Made by a program: the position numbers and the translations under genes
NCBI GenBank assembly: GCA_021234155.1
Contig: JAJEKV010000010.1
Location: forward strand, 12,174,359 to 12,238,358
Direction of reading: 5' to 3'
Source: Isoetes taiwanensis
Taxonomy: Eukaryota; Streptophyta; Lycopodiopsida; Isoetales; Isoetaceae
DNA: 64,000 nt
Notes under the pieces: generated by a model
What the model was told of the DNA's origin: nothing
Databases searched by the model: none
What the model saw: only the letters and a program-made list of their open reading frames with translations
Part shown: in pieces, positions 42,731 through 53,332 of the stretch
How positions within the stretch are numbered: the first letter of the stretch is position 1
Layout of the letters: each line of letters begins with the position of its first letter

Positions 42731-43200
42731 CCCGACCAGCCCCGCCCCTCCATGTCTGGCGGCCCTCGACTTTGGCCAGCTCACGCCGGTCTCTTCTGTC
42801 GGCCGGGTCAAGTCCCTGGTCAACGTCTGAGCCGCCCCTTCAACTTTCGGCCCGGACGCAGGATGGCCACCCGCCTGCACGCTCTCAATCGGAAGATGAC
42901 CACCCGGGGTCGGTATCGTGAATTCCATGACGACCGCCTTTCCAATGGTCACAGTGCCGGGAACATCATCCGGTCCCAAGATCCGGTAATGCGAGGTCGG
43001 GAAGTGAGATGTTCTCCGACTCCTCCGCCGCCTCGCACTACCACATTGCGGCTCCTGCGTCTCTGTTCTCGAGTTCAAGGGGGCACTGTGTGTTGGTTGA
43101 GGTGGGTGAGGCATAGGCCGTGGCCGGGCGGGGTGGTGGCGGCCCGGCGTGATCGATGTGTCCGGCGGCATGTGTTCCGTGTTGACGTCCCGTAGGTTGG

Positions 43201-44173
43201 TGGGTTCGGGGGTTGGTATGTTCTTTGCCGTGGTTTTACGTTCTCCGGAGTCCTGAGCTCAGCTCTTGCGGGACGTTGTCATGCCTTGCCATCTCCCAGC
43301 GTGCAATGGCGGAGTTGCTCATGTGCCTCGGCATGGAGGCCCTTGCCTTCTTTAGCGCGGCGCCCGGCTCTGTAGCTCCGATCTCATGCTAAATCCCTTA
43401 CTCGAAGCGCGATTACTGCTGGCTAGCTTCGAGGCGGCCTGAAATCCTTGTCTCCGCGGTGGCGGCCTCGCAACCTCGCGGGGAGGCGGCTGTGCTCCCT
43501 CGTGCGTGGCCTTAGCCTCCTCAACCTCGGCACGGATCCGAGGCGGAGGTTCACGAAGTGTCTCTGCTCTACCGGTTCTGTCCTGCGTCCGGCTTCCATA
43601 AGCTGCCAACGGTGTCTACCGCCCCCTCATATCTGCAAGGTCTGGCTGCATTGCCGTCATCAAATTGCGGCAAGTGGATGCTATCATCCGCTTTTGTCGT
43701 CAGCGATCCTCCAATTGCAGTGATTAAAATTCGTTTTTTTTACGGCACCAGCGCCTACGCAACATCCCAGGATGTTATGTTCTCCACCTCTGTCGGGGAG
43801 GCACGCAAGGCGTGCACCGTTGGCCTCAACCCTCGCCGGATCGATGGCTCCAAGGTTCGGACCGGGGATTGCTCAGTATGGCCCCGGCTGTCGGGTCGAT
43901 CGGGCCTTGGCTCGGGCCTCCCTCTTCATGGAAGACGTCTCTCCCCTGCCCGGGCCTCTTCCTTGGTGGCCCCGCTTCATGGTCTTCCCGAGGAGGGCTC
44001 TGCTGCGTGGGGTCAACCGGTGGTTGGTGTGTTTGGGCCTTCCCGGATGGGTTGGTGTGGTCTCGAGGTAGCTCACCAACCAAGTGTGGGTCCACACCTG
44101 CGGGGCTGTGTTCTGTGGCCATGACTTGGGGTATGACTTGGGCTCGACTCACGGATATCCGGGTGTACCGGGC
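43201..44173. other. GC-rich stretch, probable LINE 5' part
   Basis: Pro/Arg/Ser-rich minus-strand frames (for example 43609-43352 and 44097-43873) without known domains. The composition matches the LINE leader just below 43.2 kb, so an ORF1 or 5' leader remnant is likely. No host gene is seen. Confidence 0.4.
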
Positions 44174-44523
44174 TGCCACAAAAACCCTAGCACACAGCCC
44201 GGAAAAGTGCAGATTTGAGCACTGAAACAAAGACAAGCATACAGGTATCATACACTGTTGGAAAGCTCTCTGAACCAGCTTTCCAACAAGCCCAAGCACA
44301 TGAAAATCGACACCGATGTGAGAGATACAGCCCGTTGAAGTGTCTACCAATTGCCACAGAAACCCTAGCACACAGCCCGGAAAAGTGCCAATTTGAGCAT
44401 AGAAACAAAGCCAGGCATGCAGGTATCATACACCGTTGGAAAGATCTCTGAACCAGCTTTCCAACAAGCCCAAGCACATGAAAATCTGACACCGGATGCG
44501 AGAGATATGACCGATCAAAATTC
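44174..44523. repeat. tandem duplication, two ~175-bp units
   Basis: Units 44174-44351 and 44352-44523 both run TGCCACA...ACCCTAGCACACAGCCCGG...GTTGGAAAG...CTCTGAACCAGCTTTCC. They are about 90 percent alike by eye. LINE 5' leaders often carry such tandem units. Confidence 0.75.
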
Positions 44524-45090
44524 TGCCACAAGACGAGACCAATCGAATACTTACTAAAACATACGCCAATCCCTATATTGGTGTCAGACTTTCATCAACA
44601 ACACCATCAGGAACTAGGGTATGAATTAGTAAAACATTCTCGTAACCTTCAATAAGAGTACAACACACACCTTTCAACACCGCGTGGCCAAGGCCAACAA
44701 CGGCATCAGGCGAGGGCTATACTTTCTCAAAGAAGGAAGAAGAAGGGCTGCCACAAAAAAAAAAAAGGGAGAGGGTTCAAAACAGGTTATTTTATTTCAG
44801 GTTTTATTTATTGTGTGTCCTTGGTGTATCTTGATCGACCTCAGCATCCGAACCGCTAGTTCCATATTCCGGTAAGCTTCTTTGGCAGCTCGCGCGAGGT
44901 GGGTTCAACTCGCTGGGCTCTGTCATGCATTTGGGGTGTCCAGTAATTTTTTGAGGGTCAAATCCCCTATATTTGTCTTACCCCTATCAGCCAAGAAAAC
45001 CATTGAATAAATAAATACAATCTTTGAAATTTGAAAGTTTGGCCAAACAAACAATGAGCCTGGGGAGTCGAACCCCAGTATAAGTTCCGA
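44524..45090. other. flank of the hAT element; B-box-like sequence
   Basis: No gene. On the minus strand GGTTCGACTCC (45074-45064) inside a CTGGGG/CCCCAG stem resembles a tRNA T-arm/B box. With GGATGAGCGTCGG from the hAT target site it might be part of a tRNA-derived SINE, but no full tRNA fold is present. Confidence 0.35.
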
Positions 45091-45098
45091 CGCTCATC

Positions 45099-45260
45099 CA
45101 GTGTAGTCACGTACGTAGTGTACCATACGGGTATAGTACGTCTTCTAATGTACTGTACCTATTTCGTACTTCAAGGGTTTTGCGTACTTAACGTACGTTT
45201 TGTATCAGTTGTTACGTTTGGCGTACAGTACGTAAAGTACGTTGTGTACGTACACTACAT
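45099..45260. repeat. hAT left end with ACGTAC subterminal repeats
   Basis: Terminal CAGTGTAGTC followed by many ACGTAC/GTACGT/TGTAC words over 160 bp. Clustered subterminal words in both orientations are the usual transposase-binding sites of hAT elements. Confidence 0.7.
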
Positions 45261-45535
45261 TACAATATTTTGCTTTTTTTTTCCTTAACCATTTTATTAA
45301 AATAGTATATCATTATAAGCAGAAGGCCATCTTGTATGCATCTAAATAGTTCAAGTTCAGAAAATAAAAATATTATAGTGGTCAATCTACTAGTCTGACC
45401 AGGAACATAAGTCTTATAGGCGGTCCAACACAATTAAACACCTACAACAGAAATACTTTACCATATTAAAACACTTAAAAAGTTATTACTTCATCGTTCA
45501 CCCCACTTAATTAAAATTCTCACAAACTGTTTTCC

Positions 45536-46795
45536 TTATACCTCGTCGCCATTCTCATCTTCTTCAGAATCTGTTTCAGTAGATGAGGATTTCCATGCAT
45601 CTATCTCTTCTTCTTCACTATCATGGTCATCATCTTCATCATAATGAACCTCGGCCTCTTCCACCACCTCCTCAAAACCTGCTATGTCCTCATGGTTATG
45701 TTCCACTTGATTGCCAATATCATCTACTTCTATTTCTGCTGTAGGTGTAGACCTCGTTATAGACCTTGTCCGAACTCTCACTCTTCTGCTACTAGCCACT
45801 AGCACTACCACCACTTCCACTGCCACGCCTTCTACGACGACCATGACCTCGTGATGTGGATGCAGCAGCTGCTCTAGACATGCTCCTTGTTGTCCTCCTA
45901 AGACTCATTGTCTCTTCAAAATAGGTCTGGTAAAACTCTCTATTGATCTCATCAGCTTCTATCGGAGGAGGCAACTCTGGTGTCCTCTCAACATCCACTT
46001 CAAGTGGATTCACCTGCAATTAAATGCATAAATTTCAGCCCCAAGAAATGCATGTTGCAATTAAATGCATAAATTCCAGCTTCTAAATTTCAGCCCCAAG
46101 TCTATTTATCCAAGGTATACATGTGTGTAATGCTTAAGAAAAGGCTCTACAAATCTGAAAGTGATAGAAGGAAGGTATGGATAGATTATATACCCGCATT
46201 GGGGATGTGTTTACAGTTTCAAACTTTCTAACAAGCCTCAGATTTTCACGCACATACACCAAACGCTTAAGTTGGGCTGGTTTCAACCTATTCCTTATTT
46301 TTGTATGAGCAAGAGCATGCGCGTTCCAATTTCGTTCTGCTGCCCCAGAAGAACAATCCTAAACCAGAAATCAAGTAACCATAGGTTAACCATAGGTTAT
46401 GCATCATGCAAAAGAAATCTCAAAATGTAGAATTCACTTGAAATTTAACTTACTTGTGACAAAACTTTCACGGCCAATGCTTGAAGTTTTGGAGTCCTCA
46501 TGCCAAAAGTTTCCCACCATGTAACAGGTTTGCGCATTGAGATCTCCTCCTTTGCCAAGGAATAGCTAAAAGATCCAGTTCCATTACGGTACTCGTGAAG
46601 TTCACGAAAGAGGACATCACATTCTTCAGTCGAATACAATCTTTGTGTATATTTCATCCATGCATCCAGTAAATCAGGATCTAGAAAACTTGCTTCTTCT
46701 CTCCATAAAGGATGTAAAATATGAGCAACAAGATGAATTGGCCTTTTAAACCATTCCCAACGCTTGTCAAACAACTTAAGAACATCTTCGAACAA
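45536..46795 (-). pseudogene. hAT transposase C-terminal exons
   Basis: Exon-like blocks on the minus strand. 46795 to about 46456: FKRPIHLVAHILHPLWREEA and WWETFGMRTPKLQALAVKVL. About 46360-46196: CSSGAAERNWNAHALAHTK, RNRLKPAQLKRLVYVRENL, the hAT dimerisation signature. From 46019: an acidic/Arg-rich tail with a basic run GHGRRRRRG, shifting frame near 45830 and ending in an acidic DEDDDHDSEEEE stretch. The hAT C-terminus forms transposase dimers. Introns separate the blocks; integrity of the whole gene is doubtful because of the insertions upstream. Confidence 0.75.
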
Positions 46796-47041
46796 ATTTC
46801 AGCAAAAATTTCAGCAACTCTATGCAACCATATATTTCAGCAAACCCATAAAACAAGGGTCTAATTGCTGAAATTTCAGAAACTCAATCAATAGAAATTT
46901 CAAAAACTCGATACATTTCATAAAATTTCAGAAATTCAATAGATTTCATAAATTTCAGCAACCAATAGATTTCAACAATTTTAGAAACCCATAAAACAAT
47001 TGGACACACATGAAAAATCAGCAAGTTAACTTATTGCTGGC
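46796..47041. repeat. ATTTCAG-rich low-complexity intron stretch
   Basis: About 190 bp with ATTTCAG/ATTTCA repeated in irregular phase, between two transposase exons. Confidence 0.5.
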
Positions 47042-48130
47042 TTACTTGGATTTATTGGCGTTGTCTTCTTCCAACCCCTTGGATAATACATCTTTACTCC
47101 GTCGTATAAACTCGTACAACAGCCCAATCGTTGATCCTTCCTTATCAGTAAGTCGCAATACGCTATATAAAGGCCCCATCACCCTCAATACAATATTGAA
47201 AGAAGGCAATGTTGCAGGATTAAGGATATAACTTTTCACATTCAATGCATCGGGTTTTCTACTATCCGGCCAATTTCTCCAATGATCACTCACCACTGTT
47301 TGCTCAAGAGCACTCCAAACCTTTTGGAGATGGGCCAACACAATATACGTGACTCCAAATCTTGTCTTGCACGGTTTTAAAAGAGCATGGCTGCTTATAG
47401 AGGTAAAGATTTTCCTTGCATTTCTCTTTTTTCCAAAAAGTCGGACAATAGCATTTGCTTTTGTTACAATGCTCTTCATCCATGGAAGCTCACCCATATC
47501 TTGCAACGACAGATCTAAACAATGAGAGGCACATGGTGTCCACACAAGATGTGGAAACTCCTCCTCCAGTATCGTTCCCATGCGTATGCAATTAGAGGCA
47601 TTGTCTGTAACTACCTGCACTACATTTTCACTACCTATCTCTTTAATTGCATCTGAAATTTTTTCTGCAAGCCATGCACTATCAGTTCGTATGCTCACAT
47701 TGCTACAATCGATGGATTTAAGAAACATTGTTCCATAGTAGCATGAGACTAAAACATTGACAAGTTGCCTATGGCACACATCAACCCAGCCATCTGTTAA
47801 AATTGTGCATCCATACTTGGGCGATAACGCCCTTATCTTTGCTGTTTTTTCTTGCAATGTATGCATTTCAGATTTAAGACCCTTATTCCTCATATAATGG
47901 TAACTGACACCACTATGTTTTTCTCCTATTTGAGAAAAGGCTTCTAATATATTTCTCCAACATGGCAGTTTTAGCAAATTAAAGGACAAGTTAGCTTCAA
48001 TAATGCATCGCATTTCCATCACATTTGCATAATTCTTCCTTTGCATTTGTATGACGGTACCTTTTTTTAAAGTTTGTTGTTTATGCGACAATGATGGTGG
48101 TCTTGAGGAAGGCAGACTAGCTGCTGCCAT
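47042..48130 (-). pseudogene. hAT transposase DUF659 / catalytic-core exon
   Basis: A 362-codon open frame. It matches the plant DUF659-hAT family: FNLLKLPCWRNILEAF, CTILTDGWVDVCHRQLVNVL (the TDGW motif), VVQVVTDNASNCIRMGTIL (TDNASNC) and VWTPCASHCLDLSLQDMGEL, then KTRFGVTYIVLAHL. These form the RNase H-like catalytic core of hAT transposases. The ATG at 48130 directly follows the LINE insertion tail, so it is probably not the original start: the upstream coding part was separated when the LINE fragment inserted. Confidence 0.82.
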
Positions 48131-48915
48131 GCCCGAGAAAGATAAAGATAAAGATAAAGATAATATTTTAACGTCACGCCACTAGGCAGCGTCCTAAGAC
48201 ATGTGACGGCAGAACAGGGGACCGAAGTCCAAAATAGAGCAGAAAAGGGGGCTGGGCCCCAACACAGAACAAAAGAGGGCAAGATCCATCACTACACAAC
48301 ATACATACTATGGGCAAACGCCCAAAGCAAATCAAGGTTGTTCACGCTGAGAAACTAAGAATATCCCAACCAAGGATTTGCAGGCCACTGGTCAAGAACA
48401 ATTGCCAAGCCTCCCCGATATACCGCCCATTTCTTCTGGAGCCTGGCCTCGCGAACTTTGCAAAGCTCGTCTCGTCGCCGAGTTAACTGGACTGGAGATA
48501 TATCCTCTTGAACCGAAAAGTGCGTTCCCTTGAGGTGACTGCCATGCTGCAAAACGTAATACCTATCTTGTGGTGCCGAGAAATGGACCAATAGATGGCG
48601 AGGTCGATCTGGCCGATGGGCACCCACTCTCTGCGCTGTGAAGGCACCTGGACTCATAATGTGCATGGTGTCAGTAAAGAAGTGAGCCGCTACATCCATA
48701 TCCGACCCCGAAGACGTTTCCGGAACTCCCACGAGGCGTAGGTTCAGGTGACGATCATGCTCAGGCTGAAGTTCAGGCTGATGTGCGTTAGCTGTGTCAC
48801 CTGATGCAGGCCCTTGCATATGGTCTTGAGCTACCTTAGGTAGGGGGGCATCCCTATCCACACCTGAATGCTGCTCCACTGCCGCCTCAGTCTGGACCAT
48901 CTCATCTGCGCGCAA

Positions 48916-49362
48916 TGTTAGCCCTTTGGGCTAAACATATGTATGAGTGGCATAGGCCACATGTATTCATCACATTGGACCACTTGATCTAGGGCTCAGA
49001 TTTAGCCCATATATATGGTAGGTGGCATATGCCACATGTATTTGTCATATTGGACCCCACAATCTATGGCCCAGATTTAGCCTAGATCTGTGGAGGGTAA
49101 GATGTCAGTTAGGGTTAGGGTTTTGCTCTACTATTTAGAGAGAGCATTTCCTCTCATTGTTTAGGTTTTTGCTCACGTTTTGGAGCACCTCCTTTTGGAG
49201 CATCAATATGATTCAGTTTTGTTCATTCTTTGCTTTGTTCTTGTTCTTGGAGTTTCTTCCCACCTTCTTTTGTTGATCCATGAGCATTTGTGGCAGCCTT
49301 GTGGCATCCGGCAGTCATGGACTGCTGCTGCAAGGTGATGCCAAGAACCCCAAACATCAACA
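48916..49362 (+). repeat. LTR 1 of the three-LTR element
   Basis: 447 bp, TG...CA. It has one substitution relative to LTR 2 (GGGTAAGATG for GGGTGAGATG near 49096). It contains a telomere-like TTAGGGTTAGGGTTTT. Confidence 0.9.
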
Positions 49363-49363
49363 C

Positions 49364-49380
49364 TGGCGCCGTTGCCGGGG
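49364..49380 (+). other. primer binding site 1, tRNA-Asp type
   Basis: TGGCGCCGTTGCCGGGG is complementary to the 3' end of plant tRNA-Asp(GTC), one base after LTR 1. Confidence 0.85.
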
Positions 49381-52300
49381 TCTCTTTCGCTCATGATCAT
49401 ATTCTTGTTTTGTTTTCAAGCATCTCCAAAGGTTCTACATCCATCCTTTCTTCAATCCACATCTATGATATCTACTTGTCCATATTTTAAACAGGGGCAT
49501 AATAAGATTCTTATTTGCCACATTTGGGTTCCTTATCGACATTATTTTTTATGTCCATACTCTGTGTCATCACTCAAGCAAGGCGCATATATTTGTTCCA
49601 TTCCTTTGGTTCCTGATCGCCACTATTTTTGCTATCTGTGTTCTCTATCTATACATTCAAGCCAAGGAGCAACATTTTTTTTTCTGCAACAGGCTTGGCA
49701 CAGGCGGTACACCTTGCTCTGGCAAGTAAGACCCACGGGATGAAGTCCCAGGGCTCTTCCAACTGTTTTCGCAACATTATTTGTGGGCTTGGGCTCTGTT
49801 CTGCTCAGAGTCTATAGAAGCCCCCTTCTTTTTGGTTCCAGACCTCCATCACTTGCCAAGGTATTTGTTCTTCATCGAGTTATTCTCCGTTTTTTTCTCC
49901 CTGTGAGCACAGGCAAAATCGTTCTTGGCATAATATAATTTTTTCATGGAAACAAAGCTCTGTTCTTCAAGTCAGCTTAAGTACACAGGCCTGTATTTCA
50001 AACCGAGATCAGGGCTATTCTTGCCCTTTTATTGATACATAGGGCTTTTCCTCAAGAGCAAAGCCACAGCACCGGAGGTTGCATACCCTTGCTTCATCAA
50101 ACAATTCAGAAAAATATCAGAGGCATTAGCCATATTTTGGGCGAAGAGCACCACCTTCATCATCAGTAGAGCCACGAATCAACATCTTCCATTGTACCTG
50201 CATCAACAAAAAAACACAAGGAATATTTGGAATCCTGTAAGTCTGTTGCTGCAGAAGAGTGCATGTTCAAATTTTTAAGAGAGTCAGTAGCACCCACTAT
50301 TCCGGGATTATCAGTTTCCTTCTGCATCGAATTTGCGAACAGAACATTGCTGTGGTCCGCAACCATCCATCTTTCTTGTGCTTTACCTGGTAAAGAGCTG
50401 TTCACATCTGTCTATTGCTAACTTTTCCACTGCATCCGACTATTAGTAGCATCATCAACACATTTGGGCCTTCAACAAATAGCAGGGCCCCAAACTTGAT
50501 CAATACAGCTGCAAATGGTTCTTCTGTCTTGCTCTTCTGCCAGCAAGATCTTCTGCCAGTTACAGATCTTCTGCACAGAGGCCCAACGGCTCTGCACAGT
50601 TCTTCCCAGCACAGAGGCCCAACGTCTGCGCAATTTTTCATGCTCAACGGCTTCCGGAAGTTATTAAGCTCAGAAGCCATGTATTCAGATCCTCTTCTGC
50701 CACAGTCCAGCTCGAACATTTTCATTTGATATCTTGGGCTCATCAAATCAGGTATTTTGAGCGCATCTCACCAGGATCTGCCCACCACAAACTCTTTCTC
50801 ATTCCGACCATACGCTCTAAACAGAGTTACTTTTTGTGACAAAATGGCTTGGACAACCAAGACCCTTGGCATCCAACGGCTTTTTCTGGCATGGGTCCGT
50901 CAAAATGCATCCTACCACGAATTTTTCCAGATGCCTCCTACTCTCATTTTTTCCACAGTAAACTGATCTCCCGAAGTTTTCCTGAGTCTGCAAAAGGAAG
51001 CCCACGGCCCCTCCCGGCGTGGCTTCACCACCTCATGCGCTTCATGGCAACCAGGCACCATAAGACGGCGGCTCTTGTTGTGATTGCTGCACTCGAATAC
51101 CATTCAGGGCCACAGGCCAGGGCCAAGCAAAGTTTTCTGCATCCAGACTTCTATTCTCCGGGGCAATCACCTGTGGCTTCCACAACAAAATCCCTGTAAG
51201 TACTTATGTTTTCTCTCTGGAACTCTACTCCAGACTCTGTTGAAATAAGCCCACGGCCCATCACGGCGTGGCACACTCCTCTATTCAAGTCTCTGTAGTC
51301 ACATCCTTGTTGCAGAAATCAGCCCACGGCCCACCACGGCTTCTCAAATCTTCGACCAACAAGCCCACGGCCATCAGGGCGTGGCTTCAAGTCTGCAATA
51401 CCTAACCCACGGCCATCAGAGCGTGACTCCAAAACCTTCACAGTTAGCCCACGGCCTTCACGGCGTGGCTTCGCGTTCCGAAATCTTCACAGCGTGGGAT
51501 GTCTGCAGCATTCCACGGCTTGTGTTAAAAGCTTCAAGCCCACGGCCCCCACGGCATTGGCACAATTCGATTTTCTCCCACGGCGTCACGGCATCCACGG
51601 CAACGTGGCCTACCACGGGGTCACGGCCTCCCACGGCGTGCCCCCATCTTTTGCCTTCGGTGCATCCACGGCCTCCCACGGCATCCACGGCCCCACGGCG
51701 TGGAACATTTTGAGTTCCTTTCCTGGACAATCTCTATTGTCAACACATTGTCACGAACTTTTTCAAGGATATCTTTTACCATTTTTCTCTTTACCATTTT
51801 TCTCTTTCATAGAGAGACCTTCAACGACCATTCAAGAGATGGGCCACATTTTGGTGTTCTCCACTCCTCATATTGAAACCCTTTTTTTCTCATAACAGAT
51901 ATCTAGTCCTATCATTCTGCCTTTGGACTTCAAACATCACGGCCCCACGGCGTGCGTCCAACAAAATTGTCACGGCCCCTCACGGCGTGACTTCAAGCAC
52001 AAATTTTCGATCCACTGACGCAAGCAGCATTTGGAGCATATTTTTGGCACATTTTGGGGGACGCCTCATCTTTTGCCCGATTCTTAGATCTGCTTTGCAC
52101 CTTTGTACCAACAAATTTCAAGTTCCTGCAATGGCGTGAAGATGAATTCTGCCTTCCGCCCCTTCGTACATCAACCTCACATGGCCACATGGCGTGTGCA
52201 GGCCAATTTCAACAATTTCTCTTTGGTGTCAACTTTTTCAAGTTCAACCTTTTGATCAACCACATCCGTCCATAATATATGGCGGTTGAGCCTCGTTCAA

Positions 52301-52867
52301 GTTCAACAAATGGCGTGAAGATGACTTAGAACCTTCCGCCCCTTCAATTTCAACTCCTTCAAGTTCAACTATCTGCTCAAGCTCTTTCAAGTTCAACAAA
52401 TGGCGTGAAGATGACTCAGGGTCTTCCGCTCCTTCAATCACTTATGTTTCAACTCTTTCAAGTTCAACTCCTTGTTTCTGCAATTCAAGTTCAAAACTGG
52501 CGTGAAGATGACTTAGAACCTTCCGCCCCTTCAACAATTTTTGTTTCTCATTTTTGTTCAACTCATTACAAGACACTTTGATTGGCGCATGTATTCGGAG
52601 CTAAGTGGCAAGCTCTATGAGAAGTGGTGACAGCCTTCTCAACATTAGATTCGACTTCTATGGAATTAAAGGAGCTTGTGGCAAGCTCAAGGGAAGTGGT
52701 GACAGCCTTCTCAACCTCTCATGATTTCTGTACTTCATCGACATTTGCATTTTTGGGTCAAGAATTTTCGGCGACATTATCATTATTTCCCCTAACTTTG
52801 GCCACTGTTGTAAATGTTCAACCTGATGTTATAAAGGTTCTACATAGTTTGGTGTGGTGGGGGTGAG
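49381..52867 (+). other. internal region 1, no coding capacity
   Basis: Only short frames. Two cryptic repeat zones: about 50995-51960, dense in CACGGC/CCCACGGC...GGCGTGGC words; and about 52115-52540, repeats of CAAGTTCAA...GGCGTGAAGATGA...CCTTCCGCCCCTTCAA. It ends in a purine-rich primer tract (52854-52867). Confidence 0.8.
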
Positions 52868-53314
52868 TGTTAGCCCTTTGGGCTAAACATATGTATGAGT
52901 GGCATAGGCCACATGTATTCATCACATTGGACCACTTGATCTAGGGCTCAGATTTAGCCCATATATATGGTAGGTGGCATATGCCACATGTATTTGTCAT
53001 ATTGGACCCCACAATCTATGGCCCAGATTTAGCCTAGATCTGTGGAGGGTGAGATGTCAGTTAGGGTTAGGGTTTTGCTCTACTATTTAGAGAGAGCATT
53101 TCCTCTCATTGTTTAGGTTTTTGCTCACGTTTTGGAGCACCTCCTTTTGGAGCATCAATATGATTCAGTTTTGTTCATTCTTTGCTTTGTTCTTGTTCTT
53201 GGAGTTTCTTCCCACCTTCTTTTGTTGATCCATGAGCATTTGTGGCAGCCTTGTGGCATCCGGCAGTCATGGACTGCTGCTGCAAGGTGATGCCAAGAAC
53301 CCCAAACATCAACA
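52868..53314 (+). repeat. LTR 2 (shared middle LTR)
   Basis: 447 bp; no difference from LTR 3 was seen by eye. It serves as 3' LTR of the first unit and 5' LTR of the second. Confidence 0.9.
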
Positions 53315-53315
53315 C

Positions 53316-53332
53316 TGGCGCCGTTGCCGGGG
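53316..53332 (+). other. primer binding site 2, tRNA-Asp type
   Basis: The same 17-nt TGGCGCCGTTGCCGGGG follows LTR 2. Confidence 0.85.

Larger units (their letters stand above)
39066..43200 (-). mobile_element. LINE (non-LTR retrotransposon), decayed
   Basis: Minus-strand order is a proline-rich leader, an APE-type endonuclease (42.73-41.84 kb), reverse transcriptase (41.24-40.13 kb), a C-terminal domain (40.11-39.28 kb) and a 3' tail made of TATTC repeats (39070-39090). Many frameshifts and stops; no complete ORF. The GC-rich stretch up to 44.16 kb and the tandem repeat at 44.17-44.52 kb may be its 5' region. The 4.4-4.98 kb fragment is from the same family. Confidence 0.82.

Noticed and set aside
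42602-43195. Pro/Arg-rich frames on both strands as a host gene
   Set aside because: Position next to the LINE endonuclease and the high GC fit a decayed LINE leader better; no domain is visible.
50995-51960. Regular CACGGC words suggesting a CRISPR-like or satellite array
   Set aside because: Spacing and unit length are irregular, and the context is a plant LTR element; a CRISPR array makes no sense here.
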